Of a stretch of DNA of 62,144 bases, positions 41,255-50,594 are shown in pieces (within the stretch, counting starts at the first letter, position 1; every line of letters begins with the position of its first letter). The stretch is from Hominisplanchenecus_A murintestinalis. GTDB taxonomy: Bacteria > Bacillota > Clostridia > Lachnospirales > Lachnospiraceae. Under the pieces are notes generated by a model. That model saw only the letters and a program-made list of their open reading frames with translations, made no database searches and was not told the origin of the DNA. Location of the stretch: NCBI RefSeq assembly GCF_943193015.1, contig NZ_CALPCM010000016.1:1-62144 (forward strand), read 5' to 3'. Both the position numbers and the translations under genes were made by a program.

Positions 41255-42607
41255 ATGAGCAAATGGTACAATGAGGCGGTATTTTATCATATCTATCCCC
41301 TGGGACTGACAGGCGCGCCGAAGGAGAACCGGGACGGCGGGGTCTGCCACAGGATGGAGGAACTGTTTCCGTGGATCGAGCATATCCGTGAGCTGGGGGG
41401 GACAGCGATTTACATCGGCCCCTTGTTTGAGTCTACCAGCCACGGCTATGATACAAAGGATTACAGGATTGTAGATAAGCGGTTAGGAGATAATGAGGAT
41501 TTTAAAAAGTTTGTCCGCCTTGCACATGAGGCGGGAATCCGCGTGGTGGTGGACGGCGTGTTTAACCACACAGGAAGGGAATTTTTTGCTTTTCGCGATA
41601 TTCAGCAGAACAGGGAAGGATCCCGCTACTGTAGCTGGTATAAAGGCGTGAACTTTGGCTGGAATACTCCTTATAATGACGGGTTTGGATATGAGGCATG
41701 GAGGAACTGCTTTGAATTGGTGAACCTGAATCTCTGGAATCAGGAGGTACGTGATTACCTTCTGGATGTTATCCGTTTCTGGATTCAGGAGTTTGATATT
41801 GACGGCATCCGGCTGGACTGCGCGGACTGTCTGGACTTTGAGTTTATGAAGCAGATGCGCCAGGTGACAGCGCAGGAAAAAGAGGATTTTTGGCTGATGG
41901 GCGAAGTGATCCACGGGGATTACGCGCGCTGGGCAAACGATGAGATGCTTCATTCTGTAACGAATTATGAGCTGCATAAGGGACTTTATTCCGGGCATAA
42001 CGACCACAATTATTTTGAAATCGCACACACCATCCGCCGGGAATTTGATGAGAACGGAGGCATTTATAAAGGAAGGACACTGTATTCTTTTGTGGATAAC
42101 CACGATGTGGACCGCATCATGAGCAAACTGAACAATAAAGAGCATGTGTATCCGGTGTATACGCTGCTGTATACCCTGCCGGGGATTCCCTCGGTTTATT
42201 ACGGTTCAGAGTGGGGCATAGAGGGAAAGAAACAGGGGGCGAATGATGACGGGATGCGCCCGAGGCTGGAGCTTGCAGAAATGGAGATGAAGAATGAGCA
42301 TCCGGAACTGACTGCCCATATCAAAGCGTTAGGAGAGCTGAGGAAAGGAAATGAAGTGCTGGCAGACGGAAAATACCGGGAACTGTTGCTGACAAACAGG
42401 CAGTATGCATTTGCCAGAATACTGGGAGACAGGGCAGTTATTGTGGCTGTCAACAATGACGAGTCTCCGGCATCCATGTCTATTCCTATGCCGGTGAGTG
42501 CAGATATCTGCACAGATGTATTCACAGGGGAAACACTGAAAGCAGAAGGGGGAAGGCTGAATATTGAGCTGGATGCCTGCGGCAGTAAAATCGTAACAGC
42601 TTCATAA
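41255..42607 (+). CDS. GH13 alpha-amylase family glycosidase
   Basis: 450 residues, cytoplasmic (no signal peptide), from the ATG at 41255 with GGAGG upstream. The four GH13 regions are present: DGVFNHTG, GIRLDCADC (nucleophile Asp), GEVIHGDY (acid/base Glu) and FVDNHDVDR. Small (beta/alpha)8 enzyme with a short C-terminal beta domain; the length and VFYHIYPLGL start resemble maltodextrin- or cyclomaltodextrin-acting intracellular enzymes. It may digest storage or imported glucans, together with GlgB downstream. Confidence 0.9.
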   Translation: MSKWYNEAVFYHIYPLGLTGAPKENRDGGVCHRMEELFPWIEHIRELGGTAIYIGPLFESTSHGYDTKDYRIVDKRLGDNEDFKKFVRLAHEAGIRVVVDGVFNHTGREFFAFRDIQQNREGSRYCSWYKGVNFGWNTPYNDGFGYEAWRNCFELVNLNLWNQEVRDYLLDVIRFWIQEFDIDGIRLDCADCLDFEFMKQMRQVTAQEKEDFWLMGEVIHGDYARWANDEMLHSVTNYELHKGLYSGHNDHNYFEIAHTIRREFDENGGIYKGRTLYSFVDNHDVDRIMSKLNNKEHVYPVYTLLYTLPGIPSVYYGSEWGIEGKKQGANDDGMRPRLELAEMEMKNEHPELTAHIKALGELRKGNEVLADGKYRELLLTNRQYAFARILGDRAVIVAVNNDESPASMSIPMPVSADICTDVFTGETLKAEGGRLNIELDACGSKIVTAS

Positions 42608-42714
42608 GGAAGCGTCAGAGGCAGCAGTTGTTGGCTGTCCGGTTATCCGGGCAGCTTTGTGTGCCGCGAAGCGGCGTATATAGATGGTAAGTCATAGAAG
42701 CAGAGGTGGGTAAG

Positions 42715-44754
42715 ATGAACAAAAGAACATCGAAAAAGCGGGCATCAAAGAAGGAAGCTCCCGCAGGAATTACGCAGCAGGTATCAAGGAAGGGTTCTGG
42801 CGGAATCGTGAAACAGGCATCAGAGAAGACAACGCCTGTAGTTAAAATGCAGGAAGAGGAGCTGCGTGTCGGGGATTTGGATCAGTACCTGTTTGGACAG
42901 GGAACACATTATGATATCTATAAAAAGCTGGGGGCGCATAAAACAAAGAGAAACGGGCGCACGGGCGTTTATTTTGCCGTATGGGCGCCGAATGCGGCGG
43001 CAGTAAATGTGATTGGGGAATTTAACGGATGGAATGAGGAAAACATTCCTATGGAGCGCCTGGAGCCTCTGGGTATTTATGAGGCGTTTGTGCCGGAGGC
43101 AAAGGTGGGGATGCTTTATAAATTTTTAATCCATGCCAGAGATGGGCGGAAGCTTTACAAAGCGGATCCTTTTGCGAATTCCTCTGAGCTGCGGCCGGGG
43201 AATGCATCGAAGATTGCGGATATCCCGAATTTTCGCTGGGGCGACAGCACATGGATGGAAAAACGGGAATTGCAGGATGTAAATGAGATGCCGATGAGTA
43301 TTTATGAAGTGCATCCCGGTTCCTGGAAGAAGCACCCGTGGAATGAACAGAATGAGGATGGATTTTATAATTACCGGGAGCTGGCGCATTCCCTGACGGA
43401 ATATGTGAAAGAAATGGGGTATACCCATGTGGAACTGATGGGGATTGCGGAGCATCCGTTTGACGGTTCCTGGGGGTATCAGGTAACAGGGTACTATGCG
43501 CCGAGTTCACGTTATGGCACGCCGGAAGATTTTATGTATCTGGTGAATTATCTGCATAAGAACAAAATCGGTGTGATCCTGGACTGGGTTCCCGCGCATT
43601 TTCCGAGAGACGCCCACGGGCTGGCAGAGTTTGACGGAACCTGTGTGTTTGAATATGCAGACCCGAGAAAGGGAGAGCACCCCGACTGGGGTACGAAGGT
43701 ATTTGACTTTGGGAAAAATGAGGTGAAGAATTTTCTGATTGCCAACGCGCTGTTCTGGCTGGAGCAGTTTCATGTGGACGGCCTGCGTGTGGATGCAGTG
43801 GCTTCTATCCTTTATCTGGACTATGGCAGACAGGACGGGCAGTGGGTTCCAAATAAATACGGCGGGAATAAAAACCTTGAGGCGATAGAGTTCTTTAAAC
43901 ACTTAAACAGCGTAGTGCTCGGAAGAAATCACGGGGCGCTGATGATTGCAGAGGAGTCTACCGCATGGCCGATGGTAACCGGCAGGCCGGAGGATGACGG
44001 GCTGGGATTCTCCATGAAATGGAATATGGGATGGATGAATGACTTCCTGGAATATATGAAGCTTGATCCGTATTTCCGCAAATACAATCACAATAAAATG
44101 ACATTTGCTATGTCCTATACGTATTCAGAAAAATATATCCTGGTACTTTCCCACGATGAAGTCGTTCATTTGAAATGCTCTATGATTAATAAAATGCCGG
44201 GGCTTTACGATGATAAGTTTGCGAACCTGAAAGCCGGGTATTCGTTTATGATTGGCCATCCGGGAAAGAAACTGCTCTTTATGGGACAGGATTTTGCTCA
44301 GTTTCAGGAATGGAGCGAGGCGAGGGAACTGGATTGGTATCTGTTGGGAGAGGAAAAGCACAGGCATCTTCAGAACTATGTGAAGGAACTGCTGCATCTT
44401 TACAAGAGCAATCCGGCGTGTTATGAGGCAGACAATCATCCTACAGGCTTTGAGTGGATCAATGCGGACGATGGGGACAGGAGTATTTTCAGTTTTGTGC
44501 GTCATTCCTTTGACGGTAAGAATAACCTGCTTTTCGTTGTAAACTTCACTCCGGTAGCAAGACAGGATTACCGGGTGGGCGTACCGAAAAAGAAACAGTA
44601 CCGCCTGATTCTGAACAGCGATGCAGAGGAATTTGGGGGCAGCGGAAAGGAACAGCCGTTGGTATACCGTGCAGTGTCTCAGGAATGTGATGGAAGGGAG
44701 TATTCCTTTGCATATGACCTGCCTGCATATGGGGTAGCGGTGTTTAAGTTTTGA
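42715..44754 (+). CDS. glgB: 1,4-alpha-glucan branching enzyme
   Basis: 679 residues from the ATG at 42715 (GAGGTGG upstream). A Lys/Ser-rich N-terminal tail of about 45 residues precedes the CBM48 domain (YFAVWAPNAAAVNVIGEFNG). The GH13 core has DWVPAHFPRDAHGLAEFDGT, DGLRVDAVAS (nucleophile), MIAEEST (acid/base) and LVLSHDEVVH, all characteristic of GlgB. Adds alpha-1,6 branches to glycogen. No other glg genes are in the window. The gap to the preceding amylase gene (about 107 bp) shows no clear promoter. Confidence 0.96.
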   Translation: MNKRTSKKRASKKEAPAGITQQVSRKGSGGIVKQASEKTTPVVKMQEEELRVGDLDQYLFGQGTHYDIYKKLGAHKTKRNGRTGVYFAVWAPNAAAVNVIGEFNGWNEENIPMERLEPLGIYEAFVPEAKVGMLYKFLIHARDGRKLYKADPFANSSELRPGNASKIADIPNFRWGDSTWMEKRELQDVNEMPMSIYEVHPGSWKKHPWNEQNEDGFYNYRELAHSLTEYVKEMGYTHVELMGIAEHPFDGSWGYQVTGYYAPSSRYGTPEDFMYLVNYLHKNKIGVILDWVPAHFPRDAHGLAEFDGTCVFEYADPRKGEHPDWGTKVFDFGKNEVKNFLIANALFWLEQFHVDGLRVDAVASILYLDYGRQDGQWVPNKYGGNKNLEAIEFFKHLNSVVLGRNHGALMIAEESTAWPMVTGRPEDDGLGFSMKWNMGWMNDFLEYMKLDPYFRKYNHNKMTFAMSYTYSEKYILVLSHDEVVHLKCSMINKMPGLYDDKFANLKAGYSFMIGHPGKKLLFMGQDFAQFQEWSEARELDWYLLGEEKHRHLQNYVKELLHLYKSNPACYEADNHPTGFEWINADDGDRSIFSFVRHSFDGKNNLLFVVNFTPVARQDYRVGVPKKKQYRLILNSDAEEFGGSGKEQPLVYRAVSQECDGREYSFAYDLPAYGVAVFKF

Positions 44755-44796
44755 TATGGATAGAAAGGGCGTCTGAAACGCTGCTGTGAAAGAAAT

Positions 44797-44856
44797 ATCC
44801 CGGTATCTGGGAAGTCATCTTACATAGATGGTTCCGGACGCCGGGATGTTTTTGTC
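44797..44856 (+). terminator. Terminator after glgB
   Basis: ATCCCGG (44797-44803) and CCGGGAT (44841-44847) close a branched hairpin followed by GTTTTTGTCTTT. Confidence 0.65.
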
Positions 44857-44903
44857 TTTATTCCCGCGAGCAGCGATCTAAGTGACTGCTTGCAGGCAGT
44901 TGG

Positions 44904-45164
44904 CTACGGAGTATTTGCTTTTTCGAGTGCTTCGCGCAGGGCCAGAGCGAGCTGGTCGGGGCAGGAAGTAGGTCTGGGGCCGCACTTGATGCCTTCAAGC
45001 TTTTCAATGGCGTCCCGGGCTTTCATGCCTTCTACGAGCCGGGCTACGCCCTGTGTATTTCCGGAGCATCCGCCGATAAATTCTGCCTTTTTAATGGTGT
45101 CGCCGTCTAAATCAAGGATGATTGCCTGTGAGCAGACGCCGCGTGGTTTGTAAGTAAATGCCAT
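44904..45164 (-). CDS. TSCPD domain protein (TIGR03905)
   Basis: 86 residues from the ATG at 45164 (AAAGGAGG upstream). Family segments YKPRGVCSQAIILDLDGDTI, FIGGCSGNTQGVARLVEGM and CGPRPTSCPDQLALAL, with three conserved Cys, as in the stand-alone TSCPD proteins related to a C-terminal domain of class II ribonucleotide reductase. Probably metal or nucleotide binding; function unproven. Confidence 0.9.
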   Translation of the reverse strand: MAFTYKPRGVCSQAIILDLDGDTIKKAEFIGGCSGNTQGVARLVEGMKARDAIEKLEGIKCGPRPTSCPDQLALALREALEKANTP

Positions 45165-45196
45165 GTGATTTTCCTCCTTTGTTCTGGGTTTCCGCG

Positions 45197-46576
45197 TCAA
45201 CGTAAGAAGAAGCGGATGAGTTTATCGTTTATTTTTTTATAGGGCTGGTATCTCATAGGCAGATCCAGCCACAGCTTTTTGTCTACAATGCTTTTGTAGT
45301 GTGAGAAGGTACGAAAGCCTTCTTTGCCATGATAAGAACCCATGCCGCTCTCCCCAAAGCCGCCGAAGCCCATCTCGCTGGTGGCGAGGTGTATGATGGT
45401 GTCGTTAATACAGCCGCCGCCAAAGCCGCAGCGCGAGGTGAATTTTCCGGCGGTTTCCCTGTCGCGCGTAAAGATGTAGAGAGCCAGGGGATGGGGCATG
45501 GAATTGATTTTCCGGATGGCTTCATCCACGGAATCATAAGTAAGGACGGGAAGCAGCGGACCGAAAATCTCTTCCTGCATCACGGCGTCTCCGAAGTCTA
45601 CGGAATCCATGACGGTAGGTTCTATTTTCAGGCGTTCGGCGTCTGTATTTCCTCCGCAGATGATTTTGTCCCGGTTCATCAGGCCGAGGATGCGCTCAAA
45701 ATGTTTTCGGTTTATGATTTTGCCGTAGTCCGGGTTTGTAAGAGGGTGTTCCCCAAACTGTTTCTGAATCTGCCTGCGGATTTCAGCAAGCAGTTTGTCT
45801 TTGATGCTTTTGTCACAGTACAGATAGTCGGGAGCGACGCAGGTCTGCCCGCAGTTTAAGTACTTGCCGAATACGATGCGCCTGGCTGCCAGGGCCAGGT
45901 CGGCGCTTTTTTCTACGATACAGGGGCTTTTGCCGCCCAGCTCCAGGGTGACGGGAGTGAGGCGTTCTGCGGCGTGTCTCATGACTTCCCTGCCTACGGA
46001 CTGGCTCCCCGTAAAGAAGATATAGTCAAAATGCTCCCTCAGCAGGCAGGCGTTCTCCGCCCTGCCGCCCGTGACGACAGAGACATAGCTTTCATCAAAA
46101 CATTCTGCTATGATGCGGCTGATGATCCGGCTGGTGGCAGGGGAGTAGGCGCTGGGTTTAAGAACCACGGTATTTCCTGCCGCCAGTGCGTCTACCAAGG
46201 GGTCGAGGGTCAGCAGGAAGGGATAATTCCAGGGACTCATAATCAGCACTGTGCCGTAAGGGGACGGCTTCTGGAAACTCCTTGACGGAAACTGCGCCAG
46301 GGGCGTGTGGACAGTACGCTCTTTTGCCAGAGAGCGGATATGCCTGCGCATATAGCGGATTTCGCTGAGCACCAGCCCGGCTTCGCACATGTAGCTCTCT
46401 GTACAGCCTTTTCCCAGGTCTTTCGAAAGTGCGGAGAGTATTTCAGATTCGTATTTTAATATGGAAGCTCTGAGCTTTTCCAGTGCGCGGATGCGGAATG
46501 AAATATCCAGCGTGGCTCCTGTAGAAAAAAATACGCGTTGTCTGTCGGTAAGACGGGTGATTTCTTTTTCGGTCAT
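45197..46576 (-). CDS. Aldehyde dehydrogenase (ALDH3-like)
   Basis: 459 residues, the short form without the N-terminal extension of other ALDHs. NAD-site segment MSPWNYPFLLTLDPL, general base Glu in TLELGGKSPCIV, catalytic Cys in NCGQTCVAPDYL, and the C-terminal FGGFGESGMGSYHGKEGF. Oxidises medium or long aldehydes with NAD(P). Its start overlaps the stop of the upstream remnant iron-alcohol dehydrogenase gene by 4 bases, so the pair was once an ADH-ALDH operon. Confidence 0.93.
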   Translation of the reverse strand: MTEKEITRLTDRQRVFFSTGATLDISFRIRALEKLRASILKYESEILSALSKDLGKGCTESYMCEAGLVLSEIRYMRRHIRSLAKERTVHTPLAQFPSRSFQKPSPYGTVLIMSPWNYPFLLTLDPLVDALAAGNTVVLKPSAYSPATSRIISRIIAECFDESYVSVVTGGRAENACLLREHFDYIFFTGSQSVGREVMRHAAERLTPVTLELGGKSPCIVEKSADLALAARRIVFGKYLNCGQTCVAPDYLYCDKSIKDKLLAEIRRQIQKQFGEHPLTNPDYGKIINRKHFERILGLMNRDKIICGGNTDAERLKIEPTVMDSVDFGDAVMQEEIFGPLLPVLTYDSVDEAIRKINSMPHPLALYIFTRDRETAGKFTSRCGFGGGCINDTIIHLATSEMGFGGFGESGMGSYHGKEGFRTFSHYKSIVDKKLWLDLPMRYQPYKKINDKLIRFFLR

Positions 46577-46842
46577 GGCTGCTCCACATCCTTTCCGGTA
46601 TCCGGCGTTACCATGCGGTAAAATTTTTCAAGCTCCTCAGCGTCCATCAGTACCGGGACGGGATAGAGAGGGTTTGCTTCTTTATCCGCATAATAGGCGA
46701 GCTTCGGGATGTCAGTTTCCTGGATTTCCGGAAGTGCGTTTACGCTGCCCACGATTTTCGGGTTCCGATAAGGAAGAAACGGCAGAGAAAGCCTGAGCGC
46801 CGCCTGGAAGGTACGGCAGTAGAGCTTCTTCAGTTTGTGCAT
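46573..46842 (-). pseudogene. Iron-containing alcohol dehydrogenase with in-frame internal deletion
   Basis: 89 codons from the ATG at 46842 (AGAGG upstream). The first about 40 residues (KLYCRTFQAALRLSLPFLPY, then GSVNALPEI) match the N-terminus of iron-containing alcohol dehydrogenases. The rest (IPKLAYYADKEANPLYPVPV, then LMDAEELEKFYR) match their extreme C-terminus. Roughly 280-300 residues with the NAD- and Fe-binding sites are missing, without loss of frame. The short product cannot be an enzyme, but translation still leads into the overlapping ALDH start, which may explain why the frame survives. Confidence 0.7.
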
Positions 46843-47011
46843 TGCTTTTCCTCTCTTTCTGAGCGCTGCCAGAGGGCAGTTTTTTCGAAGAAAGTATAGC
46901 AACTTGGTGGGAGGATGTCAATATTTAGGGAGATGGGCAAGTGGAAAATCAGATTTCACATCTTATAAAAATACCTGGTTAAAAAATCATCATTTTACCA
47001 TATCGTCGAAA

Positions 47012-47048
47012 GTGAAAAAACAAATTTGCAAATCGCATCCTGTATAAT
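47012..47048 (+). promoter_or_regulatory. Promoter region of the CHAP gene with shared upstream motif
   Basis: TATAAT at 47043-47048 is preceded by GTGAAAAAACAAATTTGCAA (from 47012), almost the same as the segment before the LRR gene at 48933. The downstream leader contains GGTAACAGTTCAGC (47068-47081) and a short AGCGGATATTCGCT hairpin. Confidence 0.5.
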
Positions 47049-47132
47049 AATACCATAGTAAAAATTTGGTAACAGTTCAGCGGATATTCGCTGAAAACAC
47101 AGAATCGGGAAATTGGAACAGGAGGAGAAGAG

Positions 47133-48881
47133 ATGAAGGGGAAAAAATGGCGATGTGCAAAAAAAATGGCGATAGTGCTGATGTTTGTACTGCAAATGCT
47201 GCTGGCAAATACAATCACTGCAGACGCCGCGTCAAATCCTTATCCGGAATGGCAGACAATCGGAGGGATTACGAACAGGCGGTGTACATGGTATGCGTGG
47301 AAAATGGCGTATGAGCGGACGGGAGTGGCGCTGCCGGGATTGGGAAATGGCGGAGAATGGTATGATAATGCCAGGAATCATGGATATTCGGTGGGGACAA
47401 CGGCTGTGGCAAACTGTATTGCCGTCTGGACGGACAGCGGATTTGGGCATGTGGGATTTGTCGAGAGCGTCAGCAATGGGAGAATGCATGTACTTGAAGG
47501 CGGGCGTACAGATATTGCGGGGGGCATAGGAACGATTAATTTGTCTGCCACAGTAGGGACGAAAAGGAATGATAATACGCAAACCTTAAAGGGATTCATA
47601 TACTTGAATCATAGCGGCAAGTGGTATGATTCGATGACTCCTGTAAATGAGGGAGATACTTTTTATGCGAATCTTATAAAATGCGAAGGGTGGGTGCATG
47701 TTGGAAGCCCGGAGGGCAGTAATGTGGAAATCAGCAGCGACAATACGGTTTTCTGGTATTTTGTAAGACAGCCGGACGGGAGTTATGTGATATATAACTG
47801 CAGCAGTGGAAATGTTTTGGATGTGCAGGGAGGTTCAACAGAAAACGGGGGAAATGTACACCTGTGGGGATACGCAGGGTTGGATAACCAAAAGTGGTAT
47901 ATCTATGGAAGGTGGAATGGCGAATATTATCTGCGCCCGAAAAATTCGGATAAAGTTTTGGACGTGAGTAATAACGGGAATGCAATCGGGACAAATGTGC
48001 AGATATGGGACAAGAACGATACTGCAGCGCAGAGGTTTTCTATTTATAAACACCCCAAAGCAGGGAGTTCCGTGCTGACAGTTTCAGCGGGAGATTCCAA
48101 TACGTTTTCGACTTTGTCATGGACGGCGGCAAGCGATACCACAAGTTATAATGTCAGGATAACAATGAAAAATGAATCAACCGGAGAGTACGCGCCGTAC
48201 AGGGATTTTTGGAAAGAGACAGGAACTTCGTGCAGCACAGTTTTGCCGGCAGGGAATTATCGTGCGTATGTAGATTCCTGCAATAGCTATAGCTATACAG
48301 CCAGTAATGTGGTGGATTTTACCGTGCGCCAGGGAGCGGGGGCAGTCAGACCTCCGGAAACGGAGCCGTCAACAGAACCGGGCGCTGAGCCGGAAACGGA
48401 GCCGTCGGCAGAACCGGGGACAGAACCAGATAGTAAACCAGGTACGAAGCCGGAGAGCGGGGCGGATAAGGAATCAGAGAGTGAAACGGCGAAAAAGCCG
48501 TCGGGCACGGCCTCCCGTCCTGGTAAGGCAGAACAGAAGCCAGGCACGTCTGTAAAGAAGCCTTCATCTTCAAAACCCTCGTATTCCGCGCCGGTGAGGA
48601 AATTGGCGAAATGTAAGATCAAGAGCCTGAAGAGCAGGAAGAAGAAAGCAACGCTCAAGTGGGGAAAAGTGAAAGATGCGTATTGGTATGAAGTGTGTTT
48701 CTCGACAAAGAGGAACGCGGGGGGAAAGAAGCGTACGGTGTACGGTACGAGCTTTACGACGCCAAAACTAAAAAAAGGAAAAGTTTATTATTTTAAAGTC
48801 CGCGCTTACGGATATCCGGGAAACGGATCGACGTCGGCTTACAGCGCATGGAGTGCGGTGAAAAAAGTAAGGATAAAGTAA
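47133..48881 (+). CDS. Secreted CHAP amidase with ricin-B and FnIII domains
   Basis: 582 residues. Signal peptide at about 1-33. The CHAP peptidase/amidase domain spans about 38-170, with catalytic Cys51 (RCTWYAW) and His106 (GFGHVGFV). A ricin-type beta-trefoil (about 190-320) follows, with repeats such as NVHLWGYAGLDNQKWYI. A beta-sandwich linker, a low-complexity Glu/Pro/Ser/Thr repeat (about 408-450), and a final fibronectin type III-like domain (about 495-582) complete it. Likely cleaves peptidoglycan cross-bridges, with lectin-mediated targeting. Good ribosome site GGAGGAGAAG. Confidence 0.9.
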   Translation: MKGKKWRCAKKMAIVLMFVLQMLLANTITADAASNPYPEWQTIGGITNRRCTWYAWKMAYERTGVALPGLGNGGEWYDNARNHGYSVGTTAVANCIAVWTDSGFGHVGFVESVSNGRMHVLEGGRTDIAGGIGTINLSATVGTKRNDNTQTLKGFIYLNHSGKWYDSMTPVNEGDTFYANLIKCEGWVHVGSPEGSNVEISSDNTVFWYFVRQPDGSYVIYNCSSGNVLDVQGGSTENGGNVHLWGYAGLDNQKWYIYGRWNGEYYLRPKNSDKVLDVSNNGNAIGTNVQIWDKNDTAAQRFSIYKHPKAGSSVLTVSAGDSNTFSTLSWTAASDTTSYNVRITMKNESTGEYAPYRDFWKETGTSCSTVLPAGNYRAYVDSCNSYSYTASNVVDFTVRQGAGAVRPPETEPSTEPGAEPETEPSAEPGTEPDSKPGTKPESGADKESESETAKKPSGTASRPGKAEQKPGTSVKKPSSSKPSYSAPVRKLAKCKIKSLKSRKKKATLKWGKVKDAYWYEVCFSTKRNAGGKKRTVYGTSFTTPKLKKGKVYYFKVRAYGYPGNGSTSAYSAWSAVKKVRIK

Positions 48882-48932
48882 TGGATAATAAAGTTTTTCT
48901 CATTGTTTTTGAAAAACTTTTATTTAGCAGGT

Positions 48933-48968
48933 GTGTAAAAACAAATTTACAAAAACGTTTGATATAAT
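48933..48968 (+). promoter_or_regulatory. Promoter region of the first LRR gene with shared upstream motif
   Basis: TATAAT at 48963-48968 with GTGTAAAAACAAATTTACAA from 48933; the same spacing, within one base, as before the CHAP gene. The -35 box is weak in both. Confidence 0.5.
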
Positions 48969-49046
48969 AGAATTTGGAAAATATTGTGAATATGCGTCCG
49001 CAGCTGAAAACAAAGATTTCAAAAGGAAAAGAGAGGAGAACAAGGT

Positions 49047-50573
49047 ATGAGTTATAAGAAAGCAGCAGCGATTGTGATGTCGGCGGTGATGCTGGCGGCA
49101 GTTTTTCCGGCGGGGCTGGCAGAGCATACCGGGACAGCGGTAGAAGTGGAGGCTGCAGACCACGGGGAACTTGTGGAGTTCGGAACAGAGGGAGATTTTG
49201 CCTATATAGAATACAGCGATGGGACGATAGAGATTTCCTATTATAACGGAAACGCTACAGAACTGGTAATCCCGGCAAGGGTAAATGGCAAACAAGTTAC
49301 AAGCGTGGATATAGATATGGAGGACAAAGGACGCATCAGCCGCGTGGTTATACCGGAAGGCGTCAAAGAGATAGGAAGTGCATGCTTTAACGGGTTTAGC
49401 GGACTGGAAAACATTGTGCTCCCGTCTACCTTGACGGAAATAGGGGAGTGGGCTTTTGGGGGATGCACGTCTCTTACAACCTTCAGGATTCCGGATAGCG
49501 TGACAATGCTGGGTCATGGAGTATTTGATGGGTGTCTCAAACTGGAGACGATTAATATACCGGCAGGAGTCACTGAACTTTCATCATATCAGTTCAAAGG
49601 ATGTTCATTTAGAAGCATCACGGTTCCGGAAACAGTAAAGAGAATTGGAGAAGGTGCGTTTTATGAGTGTGCTGCTTTGAAGAGCGTGACGATTTCAGAC
49701 GGAGTAGAAGAGATTGGCGAAGTTGCTTTTTGGGGAACGGGAATCTCATCACTGACAGTTCCGGGGAGCGTGAAAAGAATTGGTCACGGCGCTTTTTCTG
49801 AGTGTAGGGCTTTGGAAACACTTACACTGGCAAGCGGTGTGGAAAGAATAGAAGATGCGGCTTTTGGGGCATGTTCCGCTTTAAAAAATGTAACGATTCC
49901 AGGCAGCGTAGAAAGTATCGGAGAGAATTCTTTTGTAGAATGCAGAGCTCTTTTGAATGTGACGGTGCAAGAGGGGGTAAAGACAATCGGGAGCTGGGCG
50001 TTTTCATACTGTACCAGCCTTGTCAGTATCTCCATCCCAAACAGCGTTAGTATGATGGGGTATGACATTCTTTCTGGAAGTTCGGGAAATATGGTGTGCA
50101 ATGCGAACTCCTATGCTTATGAGTATGCGATTAGGCACGGCTATATTAAGGTTGGACAGCAGCCGCCGATTCAGAGGCCGGTTGTCACTCCGCCGACAGT
50201 CACCCCGGTTACTCCTTTCGCAAAAGGACAGAAAGTGAATGTGTCAGGAGGAAACTATGTAAGCCTGGGCGATGGAAAGGCGGCATATGCGTCCCCGGCA
50301 AACAAAAAGGCAGCGTCTGCAACAGTAGCAGATTATATAAAAGTGAGTGGAGCCACATATAAAGTTACGCAGATTAATGCAAAAGCATTTTCCGGCTGCT
50401 CAAAGATGAAAAAGATTACGATTAAAGCAAAATCTCTGAAAAAAGTAGGCGCCAAGGCGTTCAAAGGCATCCACAAGAAAGCAAAAATCAAAGTGCCGAA
50501 AGCGAAGCTGAAAGCCTACAAGAAGCTGCTTAAAGGCAAGGGGCAGGCGAAGAGCGTGAAGATTACGAAGTAA
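49047..50573 (+). CDS. BspA-like leucine-rich-repeat (LRR_5) surface protein
   Basis: 508 residues. Signal peptide at about 1-38. About ten LRR_5 repeats of roughly 23 residues (pattern ITVPETVKRIGEGAFYECAA), then a Pro/Thr linker (about 375-388) and a conserved basic C-terminal module ending HKKAKIKVPKAKLKAYKKLL. No sortase or SLH motif; the Lys-rich tail probably binds the wall. Likely adhesion or host contact. The next LRR gene follows after 3 bases (ATG at 50577) or 21 bases (ATG at 50595). Confidence 0.9.
   Translation: MSYKKAAAIVMSAVMLAAVFPAGLAEHTGTAVEVEAADHGELVEFGTEGDFAYIEYSDGTIEISYYNGNATELVIPARVNGKQVTSVDIDMEDKGRISRVVIPEGVKEIGSACFNGFSGLENIVLPSTLTEIGEWAFGGCTSLTTFRIPDSVTMLGHGVFDGCLKLETINIPAGVTELSSYQFKGCSFRSITVPETVKRIGEGAFYECAALKSVTISDGVEEIGEVAFWGTGISSLTVPGSVKRIGHGAFSECRALETLTLASGVERIEDAAFGACSALKNVTIPGSVESIGENSFVECRALLNVTVQEGVKTIGSWAFSYCTSLVSISIPNSVSMMGYDILSGSSGNMVCNANSYAYEYAIRHGYIKVGQQPPIQRPVVTPPTVTPVTPFAKGQKVNVSGGNYVSLGDGKAAYASPANKKAASATVADYIKVSGATYKVTQINAKAFSGCSKMKKITIKAKSLKKVGAKAFKGIHKKAKIKVPKAKLKAYKKLLKGKGQAKSVKITK
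50443..50572 (+). repeat. Near-identical 130-bp direct repeat, copy 1
   Basis: Encodes the end of the first LRR protein. Matches 52864-52993 with four mismatches (one silent third-base change and three within two codons, AAGCTG versus AAATTA), 2421 bases apart. Confidence 0.85.
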
Positions 50574-50594
50574 AGGATGAAGAAGAGGTGGCAT

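Noticed and set aside
48346..48573. Minus-strand frames opposite the Pro/Glu-rich linker of the CHAP protein
   Set aside because: They mirror the low-complexity repeat on the coding strand.
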